Part shown: in pieces, positions 34,155 through 45,019 of the stretch
How the letters are laid out: every line of letters begins with the position of its first letter
Numbering within the stretch: position 1 is the stretch's first letter
Notes under the pieces: model-generated
The model's input: the letters and a program-made list of their open reading frames with translations, nothing else
What the model was told of the DNA's origin: nothing
The model's database searches: none
Source: Lagopus muta
Lineage: Eukaryota > Chordata > Aves > Galliformes > Phasianidae
Reading direction: 5' to 3'
Assembly: GCF_023343835.1 (NCBI RefSeq)
Contig: NC_064443.1
Coordinates: 186,001 to 250,000 of the forward strand
Length of the DNA stretch: 64,000 bases
Made by a program: the position numbers and the translations under genes

Positions 34155-34407
34155 GCTGACACTGCTCTTGACATCCACCCTATACTTGGTCCAACTGTCT
34201 AGAGAAATAGCCAGCTGTTCTCTTCCTGGATCCATTGTGTTCTGCTAACTCTCCTAGTGCAAAGTGACATCTTTCACGCCCATACAATTCAAAAAGCTTT
34301 TCCAGACTGGGCAGTCCTAGAGCACAGGTAGACATCAGAGCTGCTCTCAGTGGAATGTCATGGTCATGGTGACACGCAGGTGTGAACATCCTGAGCAATC
34401 TGCTCAC
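34155..34407 (-). mobile_element. Retroviral pol fossil at outer end of right arm
   Basis: The minus-strand frame contains LGLPSLEKLFELYGRERC and RTAGYFSRQLDQV. These match the end of the RT domain and the connection of gammaretrovirus-like pol (LxLPDLTKPFxLYxxE... and xxAYxSKQLDPV). Broken and old. It abuts the place where the right arm stops matching the left. Confidence 0.6.
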
Positions 34408-34939
34408 ATAGCTTCAGCTTGTCCTGTCAGACAGTGACAGCGAAGAGGAGTATGTGTGACACTTTCCAGCTGTTGTCATTTTGGGACAGCACTGGGCCCT
34501 GTTTGAGTAAAGCAAAGGAAGCAGCAGCAGGAAATGTGTCTGAGGGATCTGGGCAGAACCTTTTGGTTCTGGCAGCTGCATGGCCAAGGAGGCTCTAGTG
34601 CCCCCGATGCCGGCCCTACTCTGCCTGGTTTGCAACAGCAGCATGCTGTCTCTTAACCCCACAGCACTGGTGTCACCCAGCCCATTGGTGGCTGTGTCCA
34701 TCACTGGGCTGCACCATAGTGGAAGTCCCTCACACTGTGTGGGAGATCAGCAGTGCAGTGACAACAGCAATGTGACAAGAATGGTGATGTTGTGACAACG
34801 GCTTAATCTGGGCCATGCACAACTTCACGCTGCAGCTACAGGTGGGTGTGCAGCCCATGAGCGAGGAGTGCCTGGAGGACACACAGTGCCTGTGACCTGG
34901 TACAGACATCACCACTTGTCCCTGCACGTCACTGTGTCC

Positions 34940-35116
34940 CTGTGGACAGTGGCAGTGTGGTGATGGTGGCAGTGCCGAGAACACATTACAGTGAAGAGCA
35001 ACGAGCTGCTGGGCTGTCTGTACAACTTCTTCCCCCACCTCAAGCAGCTCATGCTGGAGCAGCTGGCAGCCAACACGGGGCTGGCAGTGTGGGAGAAGCT
35101 GCAACCGGGTTTCTGA
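34940..35116 (+). other. Open exon-like segment of unknown family
   Basis: One frame reads TVKSNELLGCLYNFFPHLKQ then LMLEQLAANTGLAVWEKL, a helical-looking, low-repeat peptide embedded in the GBP relic. I do not recognise it. It may be a diverged part of the GBP middle domain or an unrelated captured exon. Confidence 0.25.
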
Positions 35117-35149
35117 CACAGGACAACAAGGAGACAATTGTAATGGCAA

Positions 35150-35660
35150 CACAAGAGAACAGCATGAGAATGTACTGACTGCAGGCTGATAATAGTGATG
35201 TCATCATAAGGGACAACAGTAGGACCATGGGAAGACAATGATGATGGCAAATTGGATGATGGGGAGACAAAGGCAAAGGCAATACGGGACAAATGGGATA
35301 AAGGCAAGAGTGCCATGGGACAACAGGGTGAAAATGGGGTGACAGTGATGACACAGGACAACAGGGGGCCAGTGACAATGGCAACATGAGACAATGGAGA
35401 GATAACACTGGGATAGCAGAGTGATGACAATGGGATAAAAGGGATACAATGGCAACACAGTACAGCAGCATGACAACGGTGAAACAGAAACATGGTAACA
35501 GCAGGATGATAATTGTGACATGGGGCAATGATGACATCAGGAATAACAGGGTGACAGTAGAGTGACAACAGCGATGGTGCGACACAAGGCAATGATGAGG
35601 TGATGACAGGTTGACAACGGGACAAAAAACACAGGGATGACAGGGGACAACAGCAACACA
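35150..35660 (+). repeat. Degenerate GACAAC/GACAATG minisatellite
   Basis: About 500 bases of imperfect short units such as GACAACAGGG, GACAATGGGA, GATGACA and GGCAACA. Strong purine bias on the plus strand. It lies in the intron just before the first helical-domain exon of the GBP relic. Confidence 0.8.
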
Positions 35661-35984
35661 CAGCAGCAAGGTACCAACAGTGAGGGAGGTGTCACTGTGT
35701 CATTCCCCACAGCCCTGAGCATGCTGCTGCACAGCTACACGGAGGCCATCAACAATGGGCATCTCCCCTGCCTGCAGGGAGCAGCAGCAGCGATGATGGC
35801 CAACGAGAATGCAGCTGTGGTGGCAGCAGCGCTGGAGGCCTATGCCAAGGGCATGCAGAGGCTGCCACTGCCCACAGAGCCTGCACAGCTCTCAGCCTTG
35901 CATGGGCAGTACCTGCGTGAGGCACTCATCTTCCAGCGTCGCAGCTTCTGGGATCGCAACCAGGAGCACCAGCGGCGCCTCATG

Positions 35985-36340
35985 GTGCGTGCCCCCCCCC
36001 TTTCTGCCACAGCGCTGTCCCTGTCCTCACGGCCTTGTTCCTATCCCTACAAGGCTGTCCCTGTTCCCATGACTTTGTCACCACTGTCACAGCACTTCCT
36101 ATCCCCTGGCACCCTGCCTCCACTAACCTGTCCACACAGTCCAGTCCCCACCCCTATAAGGCTGCCCTTGTCTTCATGACCTTGTCCCCAATCCCCCAGT
36201 GCTCTCCATCCCCGTGACCTTATCTTCATTTCCCCCCAACACTCTGCACCGGTGGTCCCACCAGCACTCTCCCCATCCCCACAACCCTGTCCCTGTGACA
36301 CTCTCCCCATCAACACCATGACCTTGCCCCCATCCCGACC
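35985..36340 (+). repeat. Degenerate C/T-rich minisatellite in a GBP intron
   Basis: Imperfect units such as TGTCCCTGTCCTCACGGCC, CCCATGACTTTGTCACC, CCCCTATAAGGCTGCCC, CATGACCTTGTCCCCA. A plus-strand pyrimidine bias fills the whole intron. Confidence 0.7.
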
Positions 36341-37639
36341 TTCAGGAGCAGATCAGCACGGAGTACAGCTGCCTGCAGGAGAAGAATGATGCAGCATCAC
36401 GGTGGCACTGCAAGGCGCTGCTGGCTGAGCTGGCACGGGCACTGGATACCAGCCTGTCCCGTGGGGCCTACGCACTGCCTGGTGCCTACCGTACCTATGA
36501 GGCTGAGCGGCAGCAGCTGCTGGAGGCCTACTGGCAAGCAGAGGGCAACAACCCCAACGTAAGGGCAGCTCTAGGTAGGGGATTAAGGACAAGGAGCCAG
36601 GGGCTGTACCTCAATCGTGTGGGGATGCACAAGCCGAGGAGGTGCTGGATGAGTTCTTGGCAGAGCGCCGGGCAGAGGCGGAGGCAGCACTGAAGGCAGC
36701 CTCGCTCAGTGCGTTGTCTGAGAAGCAGCTGGGGGGTGAGCAGTGCGTCCCGGTGCCGTTCCCTCTCTCCTTCCTCCATCACCCATCCCCAGGTCCTCCA
36801 GGGACAAGAGACACCTTGTGTTATTCCTGGAGGACATCTGGCAGTATTCCCATATTCCATGGGCTGTGTCTGCTGGGGACAGCTCATGGTATCCCCACAT
36901 ACTTTGAGCATCCTATGCCTTCAGGGACATGATGGCCCCATCTCTTGAGGAGTCCCTTTATCCCCAGGGGACAGAGTATCCACATCCCTTGGGGTGTCCC
37001 AGCGTGCCCAGGAGACACCTCAAATTGTCCCTTTTTTCTCCCTGAGGAATTCTCACCCCATCTCCACATCCCTGCACTCTGTCCTCACGCCCCTCCATTC
37101 CTTCCCTATCCCTCTGCACTGTCGCTTTCCCCCATCCCTCCGTACCCCGGGGACCCCAAACTCCGTTCTTTAACCAGAAGCAGAAGGCTCAGCTCCTGGT
37201 TACCCGTCCCCGTCCCTTTGTCCCCAGACCAGAAGCAGCAGGCATAGCTCCTGGAACAGCAGCAGAAGGCGGAACGCGAACGGCAGCTGGAGGTGTTGCT
37301 GGCGGACGAGCGCAGCAGCTACGTGCAGAACCTGCAAGCCCTGGAGGCCAAGATGCAGGCGGAGGCGGCGAGCGCGCAGAGGGAGCTGGACAGGGCGCTG
37401 GAATTGAAGCTACAGGAGCACAGCGAGCTGCTGTAGAGCGGCTTCAACGAGCTGGCGGCGCTGCAGCGGGAGATCAACAACAACAACAAGCAGGAGCTGG
37501 TGACCAAGGACGTCAACGCCGTGCACGCCGCCTGCGACCTCGCCAGGGTGCTAAAGCTGGCCAAGTTACGAGGTACAGCTGCGTAGGCGACTGCTCGCAG
37601 TAAAACTTCCGCCAGCCCCTCTTTGGCGGCCAAATAAAG

Positions 37640-38020
37640 CGCTCCTCCCGCAACTCCGCTCCTCTCTCGCGGCGCTTCCGGCGTGGTGACGTCATAACCC
37701 GGGCGACCAGAACCAACTGGTCGTTGGTTCTTGCGGCCGCGACGCGGCGTGGTGCTGGGAGTGAAGGGATACGGGAAGGAGAGAAACCTTGCGGCAGCTG
37801 ATTGGGTGGGACGATCTCGCGAGAGCGTGGGCTTTCCGGCTTCTTCCGGGCAGCGGCAGTGGGGGGGGGGGAGGGGGGGGGGGTGCTTGCTTTCACTTCC
37901 GGGTGCTACGCGCGGCTGGTAGCGGAGAGGTCGGGGCGCCTCTGGGCTCTGGAAGAGCGACTGGGTTTGGAGACGGAGGCCCAGATCGCCAGATCCAGAG
38001 CTGGGGAACGAGAATGAGGA
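37640..38020. promoter_or_regulatory. CpG-island promoter with CRE and TCTCGCGAGA element, apparently orphan
   Basis: TATA-less CpG-rich block. It holds a CRE TGACGTCA at 37,687-37,694, an inverted CCAAT (GATTGGG) near 37,800, the palindromic core-promoter element TCTCGCGAGA at 37,815-37,824, ETS-type CTTCCGGG sites (near 37,842 and 37,897), and a G-run tract at 37,860-37,884 likely to form a G-quadruplex. It begins right after the GBP relic's AATAAA. No coding exon follows on the plus strand before DCAF1, so its transcript would be non-coding or diverged. Confidence 0.65.
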
Positions 38021-38350
38021 CCGGGAACCACGGCTAGGCCTAGGGCTCAGGACCAGGCCCAGGGATCAGGGCCCAAGATCTGACACCAGCCCCAAAGACT
38101 GGGATTCGGGACAAAGGCTCAGGGGCTCAAAGCCGGAAACCGGTTGTAGGGCCCAGGAACGGAGCCCGGGGATGGGGAGCAGGCAGTCAGGCTGGGAAAT
38201 GAGGACTGGCCCTGGAAACTACGCCCAGAACCCATGGCTGGGGAGCCAGACACAAGGGCCAGACTGAGACCCAAGTGCTTGGCCCAGTTTTTACTCTCTG
38301 AATCAGAGACTGAGGCTTAGAGTCCAGACCCTGTAACGGTAAAACCTTGT
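38021..38350. repeat. Degenerate minisatellite, units like GGGCTCAGGACCAGGCCCAG
   Basis: A series of imperfect 15-25 base units (CTAGGGCTCAGGACCAGG, CCCAGGGATCAGGGCCCAAG, GACAAAGGCTCAGGGGCTCAA, GGGAAATGAGGACTGGCCC). Related phrases recur at about 40,930-41,340. Confidence 0.6.
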
Positions 38351-40563
38351 GAAAGAGCCAAAACGTGAAATCATCTCTGAATAGATAAATGATTAGCAAC
38401 AGATTGGAGATGAAGGAGAATCACAGTCCCTCACCTGCTGTTTCTGATTCTGTGTAGCAGGACTTTAAAAGCCTATTTTGAGAGTCCTCCCCATTTCTGT
38501 TGGTGGCGTTTTATTTTAAGTAATTTTGACTGTGGGGCCCTAGAAGCTTGTGCAAATTTGGGAGATTCCGTAGCCAAAGAAACTAAAAGAGATAATCACT
38601 CAGTGAGGTAACTGCTTTTACTAACATCTTTCTTTCTCCTCCCTCTCCACCTTCTCTGCGACCCCTGAGCAACAGGGGAAGAACAGAACAAAGATCAAAG
38701 AAAGTCTGGTGGCTTTTACTACTGCACTGTAAGAAAGCATACAAGGGTACATATGAGTTGCTTTTAAGAAAGAGCAGTTTGAGATTGGAGTCTAGAAAGA
38801 AATGATCTTAAGGCTTCTTTTTTTTTTTTTCTTTGTACAGATTGCTGCTTTTGTGCACTCTGGAAATTGAGTGATGCTTGAGGCCATTGGTGATGTCTGT
38901 CAGAGTTCTTAGAAAAAAAGGGACTGAGACCTGACTCTGCTCAGCACATCTCTGCTGGCCCCACCACACACCATAATGAGCTTGGAGCAGAGAATAAAAG
39001 CAAGAAAAATCAGAACAGGAGTTCAGAAAAAAAAGTTTCTAACTAAACACTCAGGACAGAGCCTGCAATTAGCAGAAGATAAATTAGTATCCCAGTTGGG
39101 GATATAAAGAGTAAGCTGTTAACTTAAAGGATACTCCACCCCAGAGGGATGCTGCCTTCTCTAGAATTATTTTCATCTCATTAAAATTCAAGTCTCCTCT
39201 CCTTACATTTAATCACATTTCATTACCCACAGCTCCCTCGCTGGGACGTCTCTTGGTTGAACTTCAGTCAGGACCTGTGGTAAAGCTGCTGGAAGTGAGA
39301 GCGCTTACCTTTCAGAATCTTCTTGAGATGAGACGGAAGACCTCTGAGTCACTGAAGGTCAAGATAATCCACCTTTCCATTATAGAAGAGTTGGGCAGGG
39401 ACATATGCCTCTAAAGCAGAGAAGAAAATTTGTTTGCCCCATCCATCCCATACATAGGATGCAGATACTAGCACTAACAGGTAAGCCCTAAAAGAGAGCC
39501 GAGGGCCCAGGCTGGTGCTACACCAAGAACATGAGTCAATGTGGCAGAGGTAATTTTCATAACAAGGCAAGCACTATATGCACACCAAAGCAGGAGGCAG
39601 CAGGATTCCCAGCCCTTCCTCGGCCAGAGCAGGGGCTGCAGCCACCACAGGCACTGCTAGCATGGGCACTGCCAGCCAGGGGTGGAAAGGTCAGGCAGGG
39701 CATCCCAGAGAGCCTGCAAGGCTGGCGCAGGTGAGCACCACCAGGATCAAACCACAATGAGTAGCAGTGGTGGTGGGCACAGAAATGCCAGAGAGGCAGG
39801 TGCGATGCAGGTGGTGGGTGGCATCTGCAGGCAGGGTGCCAGGGGCTGCCATGTGTCACTGCCTGCTGCTGCAGCAGGGGGCAGCAGGGCAGCAGCAGCT
39901 ATTTGAGGCATTGAATGGATATAGACAGCCATGGTTCCCTGCTTCAGCCCAGTTATTCACCGGCTATCTTAGCATAGGCAGGCATCGTTGCTTTTCAAGT
40001 CGGTGTTATGGGAGAAGAGGAACTAAAACAAATGCAAAGAGAAGAGTTAGTTGCCACCAGGTTGAGGGAAAACCATAAAGAGAAGTGTGCATAGTAAAAG
40101 GTCTGTGGTTTGCTTTGAAACTTCAACACAGACTAAAGCATTTTGAAACTGTCAGCTCTGCTGGTGTTTTCACCTGAGCAGTGCTCTGAATGAGAAATGA
40201 AGATGCAAAATGTTTCCGGCCATCATCACCTCCTCTCCTGCCTGGGCTTATTTCACAGTAACACTCCTCCCTGCCAGGAGAACATTCTGGGCTCTGGGCC
40301 ACATGCAGGCATGGATGTACCCTACTCTGAGCAGAAGGCATGTCTTCTCACCAGCTAGCCTGAGGCTTTCCCAGAGCTCAGACCTCTGCTGGATGCTCTC
40401 TGCAGTCCAGCATTTGCTGGGCATACTGTATAATCAATGGATATCAAGATGTTACAATCACAATATAATCAAGAGAGGTAGGCAAAGTGAACAATGATAA
40501 CAAAAGAGAATAAATGGAAAGCTTACCCTTATGCTGGGCTCACCTACAAAACACCAGAAGAGG
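38351..40563. other. Gene-free stretch
   Basis: No supported gene. A GC-rich part with CAG/GCA runs (about 39,575-39,905) is open in several frames but has no family signature. Confidence 0.5.
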
Positions 40564-40745
40564 CAATCTCCAGAAGAGATCCTTCCCTACTGGTAGCCAG
40601 CTCTTCAATAGGTCTAGGAGGGGTGCAGCCTGGCTTCTGGCAGCACAGGTGAATTGCCTTCACCTGTGCTCCTCTGGCTGACTCATGGCTCGCCTCAGGT
40701 GATCAATCAGAGGTTCAGGCCATGACTCAGCAGTTCCCATACAGC
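40564..40745 (+). repeat. Dispersed repeat, second copy of the 16.2 kb module
   Basis: Matches 16,206-16,392 over about 180 bases with a few small indels, for example an extra CTGGCTTCTGGCAG around 40,628. Confidence 0.85.
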
Positions 40746-43700
40746 ACACCAGAGGTCAAGCAGTCATCAGCTTTGTCCTGGCTCTCCCTGGGTCAAAGGT
40801 GAGTGTCCGTCAGCCCTCAGTCCTGCCTCAGCAGTCCTGCAGTTGTTTGGCTGTTGTTCAGCTAACCCTTGCACAGCAGGGCTTACCTAGGAACATGGTC
40901 CTTTCTGTTTCCGAAGCTCCCTGCCAGCAGTAGGCTGGTGGTGCTCTGAAGCCTTCAAATCCAGCTCTGAGTCTCCCAGATTGGGTTTTGCTCTCAGATG
41001 GGGCTTCAGACACGGGAAAGAGGTTTCAAGCTCTGGTACTTGGGTTTGGAGCTGAAAAGGATGTTTCTGATCTGAAATAAGGCTCTGGGCCCTCCAGCCA
41101 AGGCTCTGAGCCTTGAAAGGAAAAACCAAAAAAAGACTACAGAGAAAATTTGCACCCTGAGGTGAGGCTCAATGCCTCTGTAATGTGGAAAGGAGTCTTT
41201 ATTTTGAAGCCTCACACCCCAGTGTGAGGAGCCCAAAGCCTCATGTCAGTGTACAAAGCCTCCTCCTGCAGCCCAAACTTCTGATTTAAAGACTCCAAGC
41301 ATTTTATCCTTAAGAGAGGATAAAAAAGGGTCCAAAGCTTCTTGCCATGGGCCTCATGGCCCTTTTGGTTTTGTTCCCAGACTTTCATTTATTGGAATGT
41401 AGCTTCATTTAAGGGCTCTGTTCAACCTCCCATTTTTGGGGTTCTAAACTATTTCACCATTAACATTCATTTTACCACACTGTAGCAATGTCATAACTGC
41501 AGATAGACACGCGCCTCAGAGATGGCAGTTCAGTGTGCAGAGAGGAGCCACTGTTCAGGTGATGCCAATGTCTGCCAGGTTTTAGGGCTCCCCTGCAGCT
41601 ATAACTTGCATTATTATTGCAAGGCAGCTACATTATCAAGCTGTGAATAATGCTCATTGATTAGTAATCTTTAAGTGCTCAGCATAAAATCTGTTATTTT
41701 CTTTTTGTTGTATGTTGTGTCTTTGCAGGAGTAGTGTAAACTTTAGAAATGTGTCTTTCTCAGCCTGACAAAGGGAGTACCCAGCTGGGGTGGGGTTGTG
41801 GTGCTGCCCAGCACCCACAAAGCAAAGTCTCTTTGCAGTTGCTCACAACAAAACTGTGAGGCAATGGCATTTTTCTCCATTGTAGGTTGGCACCTGTTGG
41901 AATCCCTTAAAATTCAGCAGTTTTCCCTTGCCCTCCAGCCTCATCTTCATGCATTCATTGTTTTGTTTGTTCAAATAAATATATGAAGCTTTGTTCTTGC
42001 TATATTCCTTTCTCACAGACTAAGACTATGAAGCAGAAAGAGAGAAGACAACATAGTCTGCACAAAAGGATGAATGAAAGAGGGAAGGAAAGCTCCCTAG
42101 AGCCTGGGCCACTGTTCTGCCTCAACAGTGTGGGGTCAGCAGCAGAACTGGCACTCTCTGACGTCACCCAGGATCAGGGGAGTCTGGGGCTGTGGCCATT
42201 AACATCCTGCGCTGGGTCTGCCTGCATCTTCAAGGTACGCAGACTTGGTGGTGCTCAGTGCTTCAGCAAGCTGCCCTGAGACATCTCCACTGGGAGCATT
42301 TCTGGAGCCATCTGGTCAGGGCAGCACAAAGCGAAGTATTACCAGAGGAAGTCATTCATTTTGGCTGAAGAAACATGGGCTGCTTCATGGGAGAGGGAAA
42401 CATAGGTCAAGTGTCATGGGTAAATCCTAGCACAAATTCAGGCAGCCTATTCTCTCTTTGCAGCTTTAAATTACCTCCCTTCAGCTGATAATTTCTTAGA
42501 CTTTGAGGTCTGTTAAACGCTTTTCACTGCTACAGCAGCTTCAGGGTTTCTTTCTAGGTGTGGCTGAGTTCACGCTCAACCCAACTGGTTTATGTTCAGA
42601 CTGTACAGTGGTCTGGTTCCAAATGTGTCAGCAGTCACAGACATGCCCTGTACATGTGGCTGCTTGGATCTGAGATTCTGTTGAGCACTGAGAGCTGCAG
42701 AGACCACTGCTGTAAAATACAGATTAGAATTATCAGATATTGGAGACCATCATGTAGCTATCACTAAGACCCTTGATGGAATTCCTTGACAATCTAAAAT
42801 GAGCGTGTTTACTTATGCTTGTAATTACCACAACCCACCTTCACATTTAGGACAGAGGAGAGGTCTCAGTACCTCCCTGAAGCTTCTAGATGACTGTGAG
42901 AAGCTGAGGATAAAGCCCTGAGCTTTATCTGCCCAATGCCAGCTACCAGACAGCATTCCTGTGGCATGGTCAGGATTCAAGAAAACCGTGGGTTTGTACC
43001 AAAGCATGAAGGGCTGCTTTGCAAAACAGAATGGTCAGCCTATATTATTTAACTTTCCTGTTGACTTTTGGCTTGAGAATGCAGAATTACTGTAATTCAC
43101 ATGCTCGACTAGGCTCTGCTGCCCTCTGCATCTCCTCTGCACACTCCTTCCATGAACTGAGCTCCCTGAATTATTCCTGTCATTCTTGGAAATGGCAACA
43201 GATCAGGCAGAACTCGAGTGGGCAATTTTTTTTTCTGAACTTTTGCATTTTATTTCTCCATCCAGATGTTGGACGGTTTTGCTCTGTGTGTGTGCACACT
43301 AGTGGCTCTTTCCAAGCATATTCACATTAGCCCCACGTGATTGTTTGTAAATTTGTGCTTATTTTGCTTTTCTTCCCTGTCCTCCCTAGAGGATGTCGGT
43401 CTGGTGCAGTGATCCTGGAGTGCCACCAGGTGACCAGACTGCCTCTTGTAGCACAACATCTGGCACGAAGCGAGCACGCCATAGCCTCTTCGCTGAGAGG
43501 AGAGGGCTATAGGATCCGGCTGCTCTGCTTTTCCCTGCCTACTCCCACTTTCTGTCTTTTTTTATCCTGTCTATGGCAAGGAAGATAGGTAGAGCATTTG
43601 GTGACATGCTGCTTGCTAGACTGCAGTTACCTAATGGCCATAATCTCAATAATCTTCAAGCGTATTCTTTTTTGCACAGTATGAACGTTCTTACACAGAT

Positions 43701-44344
43701 GGTCAGCAAGTGTTGCTGGGGAGACTGGATGGTGTGTGAAGTCCCTGTGAATATCTCTGCAGATACAGACTGATACATTTCTGCATAAAACAGTCTCTGA
43801 GCTGGCACTTCAAGCTGAAAATAAGATAGGTGCTACCAGATCTGGAGCTGAGAGAGAACTGTAGTTGCTGCTCACTCACTATGTGCCCATGGGCACTGCA
43901 GGTCAGGGTGGAAGGGAGGAGAGCGCTCAGCAGAGGAGCACACTGCAGCCAAACCAACCTCCACAGCCATCCTGTGGTATGTTCTCCATTCCTAGGTGCA
44001 CCTGCCCAGACACTGACCTTCCACCCCATCCCTAATGTCTCCTGGGGCATGGAATTTGCAGAGGAACACCCTTTTGTTTACAAACATGTTAGCAGGGCAG
44101 GGCCAGACTGTCCCAAAAATTTAATTTCTGACATTGTAGGAATCCCTGAGTGCTGCCAGGGGATGATATGGGTGCTGTGGGTGTTTACAGCATCAGCGTG
44201 GTATGCACAAGTGCTGTGGGAGGACTGAACTCTGTTACTGATCTTATGCACCTCTGTGAGTCATGCAGCAAACTTATGCTGCAGAGCTTGGTGGCCTTAT
44301 TACTCTCTATCGACTCCCTGAAAGGAGGTTGTAGCAAGGTAGGG
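40746..44344. other. Gene-free stretch
   Basis: Contains a degenerate CTCTGAGCC/CTTCAAAGC-type minisatellite (about 40,930-41,340). No exon with a recognised domain, and no CpG island. Confidence 0.5.
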
Positions 44345-45000
44345 ATTATATATAAGAGAATGGCTTAGGTTAGAAGGGACCTAAAAGATCATGTAGTTTC
44401 AACCCCTGCCATGGGCAGGGCTGCCAACCACCAGATCAGGCTGCCCAAGTTCCCACCCAATCTGGCCTTGAATGCATCCAGACATGGAGCATTCACAACT
44501 TCTCTAGACAACTTCTTCCACTCCTCTTTTAGTTTAAAGCCATTCCCTCTTTATCAGACCATGTAAGAAATTGATTCCCCTCCTGCTCATGAGCTCCCTT
44601 CAAGTACTGAAAGGCCATGATGAAGTCTCCCTGGAGTCTTCTCCAAGCTAAACAAGCCACACTACCTTAGCATTTCTTCATAGATACGTGCTCCAGCCCT
44701 CTGATCATCTTAGTGGCCCTCTTCTGGACCCGCTCCAACAGCTCTGCATCCCTCGTGTACTGGGGGCTCCAGGAGTTGACCTCTTCTCCCTGATAACAGG
44801 GGTAGGACAAGAGGAAACAGCCTCAAGTTGCACCAGGGGAGGTTCCCACTGGGTATTAGCAGAAATTTATTCTCTGAAAGGGTGGCCAAGCCCTGGGGAC
44901 ATGGCACTGAGGGACACGGTTAGTGGACAGGTGGGGGTCGGTCGATGGCTGGGCTCGATGATCTTAGTAGACTTTTTTAAACGTAATGATTCTACGATGT
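44345..45000. mobile_element. Two back-to-back CR1 fragments
   Basis: Bases about 44,360-44,785 are a minus-strand CR1 3' part (TTAGAAGGGACCTAAAAGATCATGTAGTTTCAACCCC...CTGATCATCTTAGTGGCCCTCTTCTGGACC). From about 44,780 to 45,000 comes a plus-strand CR1 3' end (CTCCCTGATAACAGGGGTAGGACAAGAGG...GATTCTACGATG). The second is joined head-on to the first. Confidence 0.88.
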
Positions 45001-45019
45001 GGGAAGGGAGCAGGCCCTG

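Larger units (their letters stand above)
34580..37586 (+). pseudogene. Guanylate-binding protein (GBP family) relic
   Basis: Family evidence, N to C. The first exon (34,580-34,720) reads MAKEALVPPMPALLCLV...LNPTAL...PLVAVSITGLHHSG, the GBP start, but the following P-loop (usual GLYRTGKSYL) is destroyed. A piece near 34,806-34,895 reads IWAMHNFTLQLQVGVQPMSE (GBP: VWTLRDFSLDLE...QPLTPDEYL). Exon 35,713-35,984 is LHSYTEAINNGHLPCLQGAA onward, the start of the helical domain. Exon 36,346-36,558 and exon about 36,633-36,735 continue it (KALLAELARALDTSLSRGAY; AEEVLDEFLAERR). The last exon is 37,228-37,586 (QALEAKMQAEAASAQRELDR; ALELKLQEHSELL). Defects: P-loop and most of the GTPase domain missing, and in-frame TAG at 37,245-37,247 and 37,434-37,436. 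Splice phases of the C-terminal exons still agree. AATAAA is at 37,633-37,638. GBPs are interferon-induced GTPases that coat intracellular microbes, but this copy cannot bind GTP. Confidence 0.85.

Noticed and set aside
35204-35669. Long minus-strand open frames in the 35 kb region
   Set aside because: Artefacts of the GACAAC/GACAATG minisatellite, giving repetitive CHH/LSP/VIP-type peptides.
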